Of a stretch of DNA of 34,317 bases, positions 13,530 through 22,415 are shown one piece after another; position 1 is the stretch's first letter; every line of letters starts with the position of its first letter. The notes under the pieces were generated by a model. The model saw only the letters and a list, made by a program, of their open reading frames with translations, had not been told where the DNA came from and made no database searches. The stretch covers positions 1 to 34,317 of the IMG/VR virus record IMGVR_UViG_3300032220_000556; one strand, given 5' to 3'. This DNA is from a virus. The translations under genes and the position numbers were made by a program.

Positions 13530-13727
13530 ATGAAATGGATTAAATTAGGAACATGGTTAGAATTTATTATAGATGTAATAAGTTTAGGAACAGGTGAAAT
13601 GATTGCATTATGGATTGCAAAAACATTTTTTAATAGTGATAAGTGTTATTGTTGTGAACGCAAACAATGGCTGAATAGATTAACAAACAAAGATTACAAT
13701 GGAAATTGTGGAATGATTAAATTATAA
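13530..13727 (+). CDS. Small Cys-motif protein
   Basis: Sixty-five residues, with a hydrophobic helix (residues 8-34) and then a K-C39-Y-C41-C42-ERKQWLNRL motif and C at 60. Short proteins with a C-x(1-2)-C-ERK-x-WLN motif occur in phages of Bacteroidota; their function is unknown. May bind a metal and associate with membrane. Confidence 0.6.
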   Translation: MKWIKLGTWLEFIIDVISLGTGEMIALWIAKTFFNSDKCYCCERKQWLNRLTNKDYNGNCGMIKL

Positions 13728-13730
13728 ATT

Positions 13731-13985
13731 ATGATAGAAATAATACAAGAAGTAGAAACGGATTGGTATCTTATCCACTTAAAAGATACAAGACATTATC
13801 AAATTTGGAATAAGTGGGATTTATATTCAACTCTATTGAATGCAACATCAATAGATTTAACAAATCCAAAACCATATAGAAGTTTATATGATGAAGATTT
13901 TCCAATACCTCAACAGGGTTTGAATGATATGGTAAGTGAATTAAAAAAGATTAAAGAAGAAAACAATAAAAAATACAATAATTAA
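13731..13985 (+). CDS. Hypothetical protein
   Basis: Eighty-four residues, with a mixed N-terminal part (DWYLIHLKDTRHYQIWNKWD) and a Lys/Glu-rich helical end. Three bases separate it from each neighbour, so it belongs to the tightly packed sigma-factor operon. No family recognised. Confidence 0.65.
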   Translation: MIEIIQEVETDWYLIHLKDTRHYQIWNKWDLYSTLLNATSIDLTNPKPYRSLYDEDFPIPQQGLNDMVSELKKIKEENNKKYNN

Positions 13986-13988
13986 AAC

Positions 13989-14276
13989 ATGAAAAAAGAC
14001 GAAAGGTTTGGTTACACAACAGAAGGAACATCAATTAGTTTAGCAATTGACGAAAGTAAAATAGACAAAGAAGCTCTATACTTTATTGATTGGCAGAAAG
14101 TAAAGAATGTAAATGATTTATTATTAATCATTGCATCATTAGGTATGTCATTTAGTCCGACACATCCAGCATGGGAACAAATTAAGTATCTAGCAGATTT
14201 AGATAGACCAATTAAACAAGGACAAGTTGCACCAGAAATGAAAGAACTTAAATTACCGAAACTTAAAGTAAAGTAA
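13989..14276 (+). CDS. Hypothetical protein
   Basis: Ninety-five residues. The middle (residues 28-67) reads YFIDWQKVKNVNDLLLIIASL and a following SPTHPAWEQIKYL; the end is basic and Pro/Lys-rich. No family recognised. The next ATG follows the stop immediately, indicating translational coupling. Confidence 0.65.
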   Translation: MKKDERFGYTTEGTSISLAIDESKIDKEALYFIDWQKVKNVNDLLLIIASLGMSFSPTHPAWEQIKYLADLDRPIKQGQVAPEMKELKLPKLKVK

Positions 14277-14492
14277 ATGTTATCAGAAGTTGAATTTAAT
14301 GAACTGAAAGCAGTAATGAATACTATCACTACGCACATACCCGAACATCAAACAGGATACATTTGGGACATGTATAATAAGATAGATGGTAATCATGGTG
14401 CAAGACCATGCACTTGTTCATCAGCTGCAAAGTATTGGAAAGCAGCGGTAGATACACTTAACAATTATATAAAAGTAAATGATAACAGGTAG
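14277..14492 (+). CDS. Hypothetical protein with CTCSS motif
   Basis: Seventy-one residues. Contains GARPCTCSSAAKYWKAAVDTL; small phage proteins with a R-P-C-x-C segment before an aromatic helix are common, function unknown. Overlaps the sigma factor gene by 14 bases. Confidence 0.65.
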   Translation: MLSEVEFNELKAVMNTITTHIPEHQTGYIWDMYNKIDGNHGARPCTCSSAAKYWKAAVDTLNNYIKVNDNR

Positions 14493-15033
14493 TTTATCTT
14501 TGGAGTGTGAACAAAGGTTAACCAATTTATACATTAATAGTAACGATTGGTTAATCAAACACGCTAAAAAGATTACAAAGAATAAGGAAGAAGCTGAAGA
14601 CCTTGTTCAAGAACTTTACGAATACCTACATAAGAAATGTAATCCAAAGATATTTTATGGTGTTTCCTATCATATGTTTTATTGTTATAGATTTTTGGAA
14701 AGTAGATGGATTAACAAAACCAAAAAGCTAAACCGAATAGTATACAAAGAAGAAATTCAAAGTGAAGATGTTTTTGAAGAATATGATACAGACAAAGACC
14801 AAGAGTTAGAGAAGGCACATAGAGAAGTAATTGATGAACTACAAAAGTTATCAGCAACAAGAATGTGGGCACCAGCAAAGATATTTGAACTATATTGGAT
14901 GAGTGACAAAACTTTGGATGAAGTAGCAAATGATATAAAGATTAGTAAGAGCACAGTTTTCTTATCGGTTAAAAAAATAAGGAAGTATTTAGAAATGACA
15001 TTAGACAATCCATTCAAAGTAGATAAAGAATAA
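14479..15033 (+). CDS. Phage RNA polymerase sigma factor
   Basis: A 184-residue sigma-70 relative. Residues 20-55 fit region 2 (HAKKITKNKEEAEDLVQELY), which binds core polymerase and the -10 element. Residues 143-170 fit region 4, a helix-turn-helix (KTLDEVANDIKISKSTVFLS, then KKIRKYL) that contacts the -35 element. Length and two-domain form resemble ECF-type factors. It likely redirects host polymerase to the two-box motif found before the structural genes. It is located in the middle of the early operon, as expected for a switch. Confidence 0.8.
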   Translation: MITGSLSLECEQRLTNLYINSNDWLIKHAKKITKNKEEAEDLVQELYEYLHKKCNPKIFYGVSYHMFYCYRFLESRWINKTKKLNRIVYKEEIQSEDVFEEYDTDKDQELEKAHREVIDELQKLSATRMWAPAKIFELYWMSDKTLDEVANDIKISKSTVFLSVKKIRKYLEMTLDNPFKVDKE

Positions 15034-15036
15034 GTT

Positions 15037-15489
15037 ATGGTAGGAGGATTATGGGCTAGAAAGTTTGACCACAAGAATGGTGAAGATAGGATATGTAAAG
15101 AATGTGGTTCTGCATATCATACAATGAAACCAATTAACAAATGTAGATTATGTGTTAATAAAGCACAAAAAGTAATTGAAGAAAAAAGAAGAGCAAAACG
15201 TCCTCTAAAAAAACCATATCCTTTTAATAATAGAACAAATGAAGCAGGTGCAAGATTTTGTAGTATAAGAACTGCTTTAAGTAATGCATGGAAAGAATAC
15301 AATAAGACCGGTGATAAGTCTTATGTTCTTGCACACTATGAGAAACAATTAAAAGAAGCTAAAGAATTAGGTATAATGGAATGGATATTTGATAGAAAGG
15401 TGCCAAGAGAAAGAAAAGATAATAATCTAAAGACAAAGAATATGATTAGAAAAGAATATCCTGATACTCGCGGACACTATGAAGACTAA
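15037..15489 (+). CDS. Zinc-ribbon-type hypothetical protein
   Basis: A 150-residue basic protein. C20-x2-C23 and C36-x2-C39 (RICKECGSAYH, NKCRLCVNK) form a probable zinc site. The rest is rich in Lys and Arg (EEKRRAKRPLKKPYPF) with a helical domain. Phage zinc-ribbon proteins of this kind can be nucleases or transcription regulators, but no catalytic motif is clear. Sits between sigma factor and terminase genes, so a transcription or packaging accessory is plausible. Confidence 0.65.
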   Translation: MVGGLWARKFDHKNGEDRICKECGSAYHTMKPINKCRLCVNKAQKVIEEKRRAKRPLKKPYPFNNRTNEAGARFCSIRTALSNAWKEYNKTGDKSYVLAHYEKQLKEAKELGIMEWIFDRKVPRERKDNNLKTKNMIRKEYPDTRGHYED

Positions 15490-15667
15490 CTACCATTCAA
15501 TAGATTATAAATATGTTTACTTTGAATTTGATTGGAACTGGATTAAAGATAAGCAGATTATACATAAAGGAGATGAGATTAGTGGAGCACTTTATATTTT
15601 AGATAGTGAAGGTAGATTAGTAAGAGGATATGGATACGATTTAATAGACATAAATGAAAAAGAATAA
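15479..15667 (+). CDS. Hypothetical small protein
   Basis: Sixty-two residues, beta-rich with several aromatics (YKYVYFEFDWNWIKD). Overlaps the previous gene by 11 bases and the next by 14, so translation is coupled. No family recognised. Confidence 0.65.
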   Translation: MKTNYHSIDYKYVYFEFDWNWIKDKQIIHKGDEISGALYILDSEGRLVRGYGYDLIDINEKE

Positions 15668-15755
15668 AGACATAGACGAAATATACCTACTCATTGTTGC
15701 ATATCTCCTCACCATTGGATTAATTATTGCATGGAGTGTGTTTACTAACAAATAA
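15654..15755 (+). CDS. Small membrane protein (33 residues)
   Basis: Starts MKKNKDIDEI, followed by a single hydrophobic helix (YLLIVAYLLTIGLIIAW) and a short tail. The start overlaps the previous gene. Like the protein at 10538, it is a candidate for holin or lysis function, but could be any inner-membrane peptide. Confidence 0.5.
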   Translation: MKKNKDIDEIYLLIVAYLLTIGLIIAWSVFTNK

Positions 15756-15801
15756 TATAAGATGTGTTTATATAATAGTAAAATACAATTAAAATACAAT
15801 A

Positions 15802-16122
15802 ATGGCGTTCGTTAAAGGAGATAAAAGAATAAATGCTAATGGGAGACCAAAGGGAGCATTGAATAGAACCACAGAACAAATGAGGTTGACTATAAATCGT
15901 GCAGTTAATAACACACTATCCACAATACAGGCAGATTTAGAAGAACTAAAAAAGAAAAACCCAGAGAAAGCTATAGAGTTATCAATGAGGTTATTAGAAT
16001 ATGCAATGCCGAAGATGAGAAGCATAGATGTGAAAGGAACAATGGAAGTCAATGCAAAGATACAATCAATCAACCTAAACATAGTAGATGGAACTAAACA
16101 TAACCACATCAAAGACATATAG
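15802..16122 (+). CDS. terS: Terminase small subunit-like protein
   Basis: A 106-residue protein directly upstream of and overlapping the large terminase by 35 bases. It begins with a basic GRPKGALNRTTEQ segment typical of DNA-binding N-termini in small terminase-like proteins, followed by a helical oligomerisation part (residues 25-75). Expected to recognise the packaging site and hand DNA to the large subunit. Assignment rests mostly on position and N-terminus. Confidence 0.65.
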   Translation: MAFVKGDKRINANGRPKGALNRTTEQMRLTINRAVNNTLSTIQADLEELKKKNPEKAIELSMRLLEYAMPKMRSIDVKGTMEVNAKIQSINLNIVDGTKHNHIKDI

Positions 16123-17272
16123 GGATATTGATGAGAGTAAAAAGATATGTATACTGCAGGGTGGAACTAGAAGCAGTAAATCATATTCTGCTTTACAATG
16201 GATATTAGTTCATTGTTTAATGGAGCCTAACATCGTAGTATCAGTAGTAAGAAAGTCTTTTCCATCTATGAGAGTTAGTATTATGAGAGACTGGCAAACA
16301 ATACTGAAAGATTTAGAGATATGGTCTGATGATAACTGGTCTGCTACTGAACACATCTATACATTTGATAATGGAAGTATGGTTGAGTTTATGTCAATTG
16401 ATAGTTCGGAAAAGAGAAAGGGTAGTGCAAGAGACTATTTGTTTATAGATGAGTGTAATGAATTAAGTAGAGAGGATTACTTTCAGTTGTTTATTAGAAC
16501 AAGAAAGAAAACTATTATAGCGTATAACCCATCTTTCGGAACTAACCACTATATCTTTAATGAAATACAAACACACCCTGAGAGCAGTTTATATATCAGC
16601 ACCTTTTTAGATAATCCTTTTTTAGAGAAGTCTATTGTAGATGAGATTGAAAGATTAAAGTATGTTAACCCTGAATACTATAAGATATATGGATTAGGTT
16701 TACCAGGCAATAATGTAGGAACAATCTTTAGTGCAGAGTTAGTAGAAGTGATACCTGATGAGGCAGAGTTTGTTGCATTTGGTATGGACTTTGGTTTTAG
16801 TATTGACCCTACAACATTAGTAGCAGTATATAAATGGAGAGAGAACTTATACTTTGAAGAACTGCTTTATAAGAAAGGTTTAGTCACATCGGAAATAGTA
16901 GCTGAATTAAATCAGTTAGATGTAGAGAGAAATCCAATATGGGGAGATAGTGCAGAAGGCAGATTGATAGAGGAGATATATAGAGCAGGATATAATATAA
17001 AGCCTGTTAGGAAAGGTAAGGATAGTATTAAAATGGGAATTGATATCATGCACCAACATAAACTACACATCCTTAAAAGCAGTGTTAATATCGTTAGAGA
17101 GTTTAGTGAGTATGTGTGGACTGTAAATAAGAATGGTGACTTTGAAAACATACCCGTTGATTACTCTAACCACGCAATAGATGCAATCCGTTATGTTTGC
17201 ATGGAACAATTAAATCAAAAGAAAATACAAGCAGGTAAATATGCAATATCAATCGGAAGACATAAATACTAA
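16088..17272 (+). CDS. terL: Terminase large subunit
   Basis: A 394-residue terminase of the Terminase_3 (PBSX) type. Walker A is GGTRSSKS (25-32), Walker B YLFIDE (117-122) with catalytic Glu122, and the coupling motif IIAYNPS lies at 143-149. The nuclease domain has the three acidic positions D234 (FGMDFGFS), D287 (WGDSAEG) and D365 (NHAIDAIRY). It is a motor that packages DNA into the prohead and cuts it. It is full length and intact; the C-terminal 32 bases overlap the next gene. Confidence 0.95.
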   Translation: MELNITTSKTYRDIDESKKICILQGGTRSSKSYSALQWILVHCLMEPNIVVSVVRKSFPSMRVSIMRDWQTILKDLEIWSDDNWSATEHIYTFDNGSMVEFMSIDSSEKRKGSARDYLFIDECNELSREDYFQLFIRTRKKTIIAYNPSFGTNHYIFNEIQTHPESSLYISTFLDNPFLEKSIVDEIERLKYVNPEYYKIYGLGLPGNNVGTIFSAELVEVIPDEAEFVAFGMDFGFSIDPTTLVAVYKWRENLYFEELLYKKGLVTSEIVAELNQLDVERNPIWGDSAEGRLIEEIYRAGYNIKPVRKGKDSIKMGIDIMHQHKLHILKSSVNIVREFSEYVWTVNKNGDFENIPVDYSNHAIDAIRYVCMEQLNQKKIQAGKYAISIGRHKY

Positions 17273-17462
17273 TCAAAAGCAATGGAACGAGACCGAAATT
17301 AGAGACTTGATACTCTACGCTAAGAGTTTACAGCAAGATAATGAGGATTTGAGAGCAAAAATGATAATGATGAATACTGCTTTAGAAAGAGAAGAAAAGA
17401 AAGTAATTAGATTAAACAACATGATAAAATTTTTAACAAATGGTGCAGGAACTAACAATTAA
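17241..17462 (+). CDS. Small coiled-coil protein
   Basis: Seventy-three residues, with a long helix (residues 18-66) of Leu/Ile/Met heptads. Starts within the terminase gene and ends within the next, both in different frames, a strong sign of coupling. No family recognised. Confidence 0.65.
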   Translation: MQYQSEDINTNQKQWNETEIRDLILYAKSLQQDNEDLRAKMIMMNTALEREEKKVIRLNNMIKFLTNGAGTNN

Positions 17463-18206
17463 CATACCACAATCTTATGAGGACATTACCTTAAAGAAAT
17501 GGTTAGCATTACAAACTGAAATGGAAAACTATAAAGATGATGAAGAAGCAGTTACTGCTGTTATCTTTTATCACTTATGTGGATTAGACCCTAACCAATT
17601 AAAAGGTTTATCATTAGAGGATTACACAAACATTAAAAAAGATATAGAGGACTTTATAGGTAAAACAGAATTACCATTGCAGAAGTTTGTAACGATAGAT
17701 GGTATTGAGTATGGCTTTGAACCTAACTTATCTCAAATGACTTATGGTGCATATGTGGATATTACAAAGTTTGACACATTTACTATTGATAAGAACTGGC
17801 AAAAGATAATGAATATATTATATAGACCTATTGAAAGAAAGAAAGGTGATATGTATTCTATTAAACCTTACATACCAAACGATGATGATGGTAAATGGTT
17901 AGAGGTTGGCATGCATGTTCACTTTGGAGCTCTCTTTTTTTTTGTTCATTTGTCAACCGACTTGTTGAGTTCTATCCTGAAATCTACGATGGAGATGGAG
18001 TTACCTCACAATATCAGGCAAATTTTGGTAAGAAGTGGAGAGGTTATGCAGCCATTCACGAACTCGCCAATGGGGATATTACAAAATACAAAGAAATAAT
18101 TAATACACCATTAGAAGAGTGTCTATTGTATCTGTGTTATAAATCAGATAAGAACATGATGGAAACGATGATGCACAATGAGGCAATGAAAAGAAGTAGG
18201 TCATAA
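17440..18206 (+). CDS. Frameshifted protein, possible tail assembly chaperone
   Basis: The zero frame runs 17440-18099 (219 residues). A T run (17935-17943) provides the slippery heptamer T-TTT-TTT at 17937-17943; a -1 shift there continues from 17943 to TAA 18204-18206, giving a 255-residue fusion (168 + 87). The -1 part reads like a real domain (FGKKWRGYAAIHELANGDI, then TPLEECLLYLCYKSDKN), whereas the zero-frame end after the run looks less ordered. Siphophage tail assembly chaperones use just such a -1 shift, and their genes make two products. Against that, it is not beside the tape measure. A sequencing error in the T run or loss of function are the alternatives. Confidence 0.6.
17937..17943 (+). 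other. Slippery heptamer for -1 frameshifting
   Basis: Seven T residues in phase T-TTT-TTT at the end of a nine-T run. The sequence fits the X-XXY-YYZ rule. The -1 frame is open 88 codons, including the stop, past this point, and the zero frame 52. Confidence 0.55.
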
Positions 18207-18233
18207 CTATTTTTCCGTTAATTGGTGTTTTTA
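18203..18233 (+). promoter_or_regulatory. Late promoter motif before fibre cassette
   Basis: ATAACTATTTTT at 18203-18214, 10-base spacer, GTGTTTTTA at 18225-18233. The ATG at 18247 is 13 bases downstream of the second box. The first box overlaps the end of the preceding gene's -1 frame. Confidence 0.7.
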
Positions 18234-18246
18234 TTAAAATGAAACT

Positions 18247-18528
18247 ATGAGTGGTAAGTGGTCTAACAGTCGCAATGGTAATCTTCGTTATTCTGTCAAT
18301 AGAGAGAATGCGTCGGGAGTATACATTGGGCCAACTAGAGGATTAAGTTCACCAAAGAATAGCAGAAGAGGATGTCTATGTTTACATAGTGATACCTATG
18401 ATGTTGCATGTTGTAAAGGTGCATTGATGCAGCAAGGTATTGGTAACATACAATTTGCTCCTGAAGCAGTAGTGCTTACAGGTCCATTCTCTTCAGGCTT
18501 TAGCTCAGGTTTTGAAATTACGATATAA
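18247..18528 (+). CDS. Small Cys-rich protein upstream of fibre
   Basis: Ninety-three residues. Basic N-terminal half, then RRGCLCLHSDTYDVACCKGAL with four cysteines (43, 45, 55, 56) and QQGIGNI. Small proteins with this RGCLC...CC-x-G-x-L-x-x-QGIGNI pattern occur beside tail fibre genes in aquatic phages. Probably a virion or baseplate component; function unproven. First gene after a late promoter. Confidence 0.65.
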   Translation: MSGKWSNSRNGNLRYSVNRENASGVYIGPTRGLSSPKNSRRGCLCLHSDTYDVACCKGALMQQGIGNIQFAPEAVVLTGPFSSGFSSGFEITI

Positions 18529-18541
18529 ATAAAATAAAGAT

Positions 18542-21500
18542 ATGTCAATATTAACTAAAAATGCATTATCCGCTTCTAATCAGGCATCCTTTCCAAACAA
18601 TACAACGGGTGCGATAACACCACAAATCCTTCGTAACTTCAACCAAGATGTAATTGATACATTGGTAGATAGTTTGAATACTGGTAGTTATGCTATTACA
18701 ACAGGCAGTAATGATTTTACTCAACCAAATAACTTTACATCTATCTCTGCTTCATCATTTGTTTCGGCAAGTCAATTCGTAGGAGATGGTAGCAAATTAA
18801 CAAACATAACTGCATCAGTTGCGTTACCTATATCTGACGAAGGTATTTTATTAGGATATGCAACTCAATTAAATTTTAGTGGTTCAAACATTAGTGCAAG
18901 TCTTCAAGCTGGTATCGCAACTATATCTGTTAACACAAACAATTTAGTAACGACATCTTCTTTTAATTCTTTGACTGCTAGTGTTAATCAATTTACATCT
19001 AGCACAAATCAATTTACTGCATCACAAGAAACAAAAGATGCAACACTTGCAAATGTAACTGCATCACTAAACGCTTATACTTCATCTAATAATACAAAGT
19101 GGAGCAATTTGGGAACACAATCTGGTAGTTGGGTAACTGAAACCGAAAGTGGTTCATTCTTAATTACTGCTAGTGTAAACTTAAATACATTAACTTTTAC
19201 CAAAGGTGATAATACAACATTTGCAGTAACTGTTAATACAGGTAGTGCACAAACAACTGATATTACATCATTAAATGCATTTACTGCATCACAAGATACA
19301 AAGAACTCTACACTTGCAACTTATACAGCAAGTGTTGATACAAAGTTTACTGCGGTAGGTGTAAGCACATCATCTTTGAATACTTTTACCGGCTCACAAA
19401 ATACAAAGAACTCTACTCTTGCTACATACACTGCAAGTATTGATACAAAGTTTGCTACATTAGGAACTCAATCAGGTAGTTGGATAACAGAGAGTGAGAC
19501 AGGTAGTTTTGCTAGAACAAATGTTAACAATACATTTTCAGGTGTTCAAACATTTCAAAGTATATCGGCATCAGGTGATATTAAAGGTAATTATTTTCAA
19601 GGTGAGGTATATACTGATGTTATCAAAGATGGATTAGGAACTATTATTGGTGTAGTAGGTGTATCAGGGTCTTTAAGTGTAACTAATGCATTTTCTGCTT
19701 CTTTACAACAAGGATATGTGTGGGTTGGTGATAGTAACAATAGAACAACATTAGTTGCTACATCTTCTTTTGCAGGAACTCCAACTAATATTACATCTCT
19801 AAATGCATTTACTGCATCACAAGATACGAAGAACGCAACTCTTGCAAATGTAACTGCATCTTTACAACAACAATTAACAAACATAGGTGGGCAATCTGGA
19901 AGTTGGATTACTGAAAGTGAAACTGCTTCTTTTGCAAGAACGAATGTAGATAATAATTTTAGTGTTAATCAAACATTCACAAACATAACTGCAGTATCTG
20001 CATCATTTCAATATGTTCAAACAACTTATGAAACTTCTAGTATAATTTATTCTAGTGGTAGTAACCAATTCGGAGATGAGTTATCAGACATACAAACTCT
20101 TTCGGGTAGTGTTAAGGTGCAAGGTAGTTTAACAATTAACGGACTTCCAGTAGCGACAGGGTCAACTGATATTAGTTCTCTTAATGCTTTCACTGCTTCA
20201 CAAGATACAAAGAACTCAACATTAGCTACTTATACTGCAAGTGTAAATAGTTCATTGACTAACATAAATAGTTTTACAGCAAGTAATGGTAACACATCAT
20301 TAAACTCTTATACTGCATCTAACGATACTAAATGGAGTAACTTAGCAGGACAAACTGGAAGTTATGTAACATCTGCAATCACTGCAAGTTCATTAGTAAC
20401 TGCTTCGGTAAATCTTAACACAATTACATTTACAAAGGGTGATGCATCTACATTTAACATTACAGTTAATACAGGTAGTGGTGGTGGAACAAGTGACTTA
20501 ACTTCTCTAAATGCATTTACTGCTTCACAAGAAACAAAGAACGCAACATTAGGTTCATTGACTGGAAGTTTTGCAACTACTGGCAGCAACACATTTGTAG
20601 GAACTCAAACGATTTCATCTTCACTATTCATTAGTGGTAACATTAATATGGTGAATGGTGCTGATTTAGTAACCCACCATGTTAAAGCAGCAGGAAGTAA
20701 TGGATTGGAATTACAAAACGCATCATCAGGCATTATAGTTTCAATGGGAGCAGGTGGAGGAACACAAGCATCATTTGTAGGAGCAGTAACTGCAAACTCT
20801 GTATCGGCATCTTCATTCACAGGTTTAGGTAACTTAACAACTTACTCAACATCGGTAGATAGTAGATTAGATAGTTTAGAAGCAGCAACTGCATCATATG
20901 TAACATCTACAATTACTGCAAGTTCATTGATAACTGCATCATTTAGTGGAAACACATTAACATTTACAAAAGGAGATGCATCAACATTTGGTGTAGTTAT
21001 CCCTGATGTGAGTGGTTCTACAATCAATACAGGTAGTTTTGCAACAACGGGAAGTAATTCATTTTTTGGTATAAACTCATTTAGTGGAGCAGTATCATTT
21101 ACAGGTAGTGCACCGACAATATTAAGTTCTTCATTTAGTGGTAGCCTTATTACAAACTTAACTGATGTTTACACAGATGTGTCAGCAGTTAATCAAATTG
21201 TAACTCTAACTTCTGCATCTTATGCAGCGTTAGTAACTGGTAGTTTGACTAATACAAATACATTATATATTGTATCTGGAAGCACACAAGTTAATCCTGC
21301 ATTCCCTTATACAGGTAGTGCATCTATAAGTGGTAGCTTAATCCTAACGGGTAGTGCAAAAGGCAATGTGGTATCAATGAGTATAACTTCTAATACTGCA
21401 TCTATGGATTTTAATAGTGGTAACTACTTTGAATTAACTGCAAGTGTATCTCCTATTAGAATTGAGGTAAGTAATTTAAGTGGTGGTGTAACATCTACAT

Positions 21501-21667
21501 TAGCATTGAATGGTGTAACATCATCTACAATTAATTTTAGTTCAAATGTATTACAACCATCAGGAAGTGCATATACTGCATCTGTGAGTGGTTCAAATGA
21601 TATCTTATCGTTTGTAGCATTTAACTCTAATAAAGTGAATGTAGTATCAACATTAAAAATGATATAA
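18542..21667 (+). CDS. Large repetitive tail fibre protein
   Basis: A 1041-residue Ser/Thr/Asn-rich protein, the longest in the genome. Six variants of a roughly 25-residue repeat built on SLNAFTASQDTKNSTLATYT begin near residues 144, 240, 277, 417, 544 and 653. Other modules are GSWITESETGSFARTN, the pattern FATTGSN-x-F-x-G-x-Q, and an IIYSSGSNQFGD region. The last 105 residues (from GNVVSMSITS) form a beta domain also found at the end of the 432-residue protein at 28937. Typical of a trimeric fibre with coiled and beta parts. Start MSILTKNALSASNQ is preceded by AAAGAT. Confidence 0.8.
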   Translation: MSILTKNALSASNQASFPNNTTGAITPQILRNFNQDVIDTLVDSLNTGSYAITTGSNDFTQPNNFTSISASSFVSASQFVGDGSKLTNITASVALPISDEGILLGYATQLNFSGSNISASLQAGIATISVNTNNLVTTSSFNSLTASVNQFTSSTNQFTASQETKDATLANVTASLNAYTSSNNTKWSNLGTQSGSWVTETESGSFLITASVNLNTLTFTKGDNTTFAVTVNTGSAQTTDITSLNAFTASQDTKNSTLATYTASVDTKFTAVGVSTSSLNTFTGSQNTKNSTLATYTASIDTKFATLGTQSGSWITESETGSFARTNVNNTFSGVQTFQSISASGDIKGNYFQGEVYTDVIKDGLGTIIGVVGVSGSLSVTNAFSASLQQGYVWVGDSNNRTTLVATSSFAGTPTNITSLNAFTASQDTKNATLANVTASLQQQLTNIGGQSGSWITESETASFARTNVDNNFSVNQTFTNITAVSASFQYVQTTYETSSIIYSSGSNQFGDELSDIQTLSGSVKVQGSLTINGLPVATGSTDISSLNAFTASQDTKNSTLATYTASVNSSLTNINSFTASNGNTSLNSYTASNDTKWSNLAGQTGSYVTSAITASSLVTASVNLNTITFTKGDASTFNITVNTGSGGGTSDLTSLNAFTASQETKNATLGSLTGSFATTGSNTFVGTQTISSSLFISGNINMVNGADLVTHHVKAAGSNGLELQNASSGIIVSMGAGGGTQASFVGAVTANSVSASSFTGLGNLTTYSTSVDSRLDSLEAATASYVTSTITASSLITASFSGNTLTFTKGDASTFGVVIPDVSGSTINTGSFATTGSNSFFGINSFSGAVSFTGSAPTILSSSFSGSLITNLTDVYTDVSAVNQIVTLTSASYAALVTGSLTNTNTLYIVSGSTQVNPAFPYTGSASISGSLILTGSAKGNVVSMSITSNTASMDFNSGNYFELTASVSPIRIEVSNLSGGVTSTLALNGVTSSTINFSSNVLQPSGSAYTASVSGSNDILSFVAFNSNKVNVVSTLKMI
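18960..20570 (+). repeat. Degenerate repeats encoding fibre shaft modules
   Basis: The fibre's 25-residue modules are also similar at the DNA level, for example AAATGCATTTACTGCATCAC recurring near 19276 and 19801. Such repeats allow length change by recombination between copies and can also collapse in assembly. Confidence 0.6.
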
Positions 21668-22401
21668 TGATATTTCAAAACTTTGGATTTAATAGACAGG
21701 CGATTAAAGTAGCTGCACCGGCACCAGGAGGTGGAGTTGTGACTACCGGATTGATTGCATATTATGATATTGGTAATCCTGCATGTTGGACAAGTGGAAC
21801 AACCCTTACCGATTTAAGTGGTAATGGTAATGATGGAACTTTGGTAGGAAGCGGTATTGCATATTCAGGAAGTAATGGTGGCGTTCTATCAAAGGATACA
21901 ACATCATCATATATTCAAGTACCTACATCAGCTGCAACATCTCTTAATGCAGGAACGGATGCAACGATAATGCAGTGGATTAAATTAGCACAATCACCAC
22001 CACCTACGGATGCACAAGTTGGTTTTATCTATATGACAAATATGACTAATGATATTGGTCTTGGATATCCATATACAGATAATAATATTTATTCAAATCT
22101 ATTTAGAGATGATAGACCAAGTTATGGTAATCCTGTTTCTAATTTAGCAGTATGGCATGTAATGACTACATCAACATCACCTGGTTCTGGTAATTGGAAA
22201 ATGTTTATCAATATGACATCACAAGCAACTGATACAGGTACATCCGATATCAATCTATTTAATAATAGAATAAGGATTGGAGTATCGGGTGGAGGAAGTG
22301 AACCATTAGTAGGAGCATTAGGCCCAACTTTAATTTATACACAACAATTATCAACAGGTGATATGCAAACTAATATAGATTACTTTGCAAGTAGATTTTA
22401 A
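21667..22401 (+). CDS. LamG/concanavalin A-like adhesin
   Basis: A 244-residue protein whose ATG overlaps the fibre stop. Residues 27-60 (GLIAYYDIGN, then LTDLSGNGNDGTL) are the usual opening of a LamG-type jelly-roll; strands continue to the end (GALGPTLIYTQQLS). Probably the receptor-binding tip that sits on the fibre. Two of the three GTAC sites I saw in the genome lie in it, which may mark recent acquisition. Confidence 0.7.
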   Translation: MIFQNFGFNRQAIKVAAPAPGGGVVTTGLIAYYDIGNPACWTSGTTLTDLSGNGNDGTLVGSGIAYSGSNGGVLSKDTTSSYIQVPTSAATSLNAGTDATIMQWIKLAQSPPPTDAQVGFIYMTNMTNDIGLGYPYTDNNIYSNLFRDDRPSYGNPVSNLAVWHVMTTSTSPGSGNWKMFINMTSQATDTGTSDINLFNNRIRIGVSGGGSEPLVGALGPTLIYTQQLSTGDMQTNIDYFASRF

Positions 22402-22415
22402 CAATAAACTATGAT

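Noticed and set aside
15764-15772. GTGTTTATA before the terminase small subunit as a late promoter
   Set aside because: Only the second box is partly matched; the upstream 12 bases do not resemble ATAACTATTTTT.
18960-20570. Fibre repeats as a CRISPR or satellite
   Set aside because: The repeats are in phase with codons and encode protein modules; their spacing is irregular.
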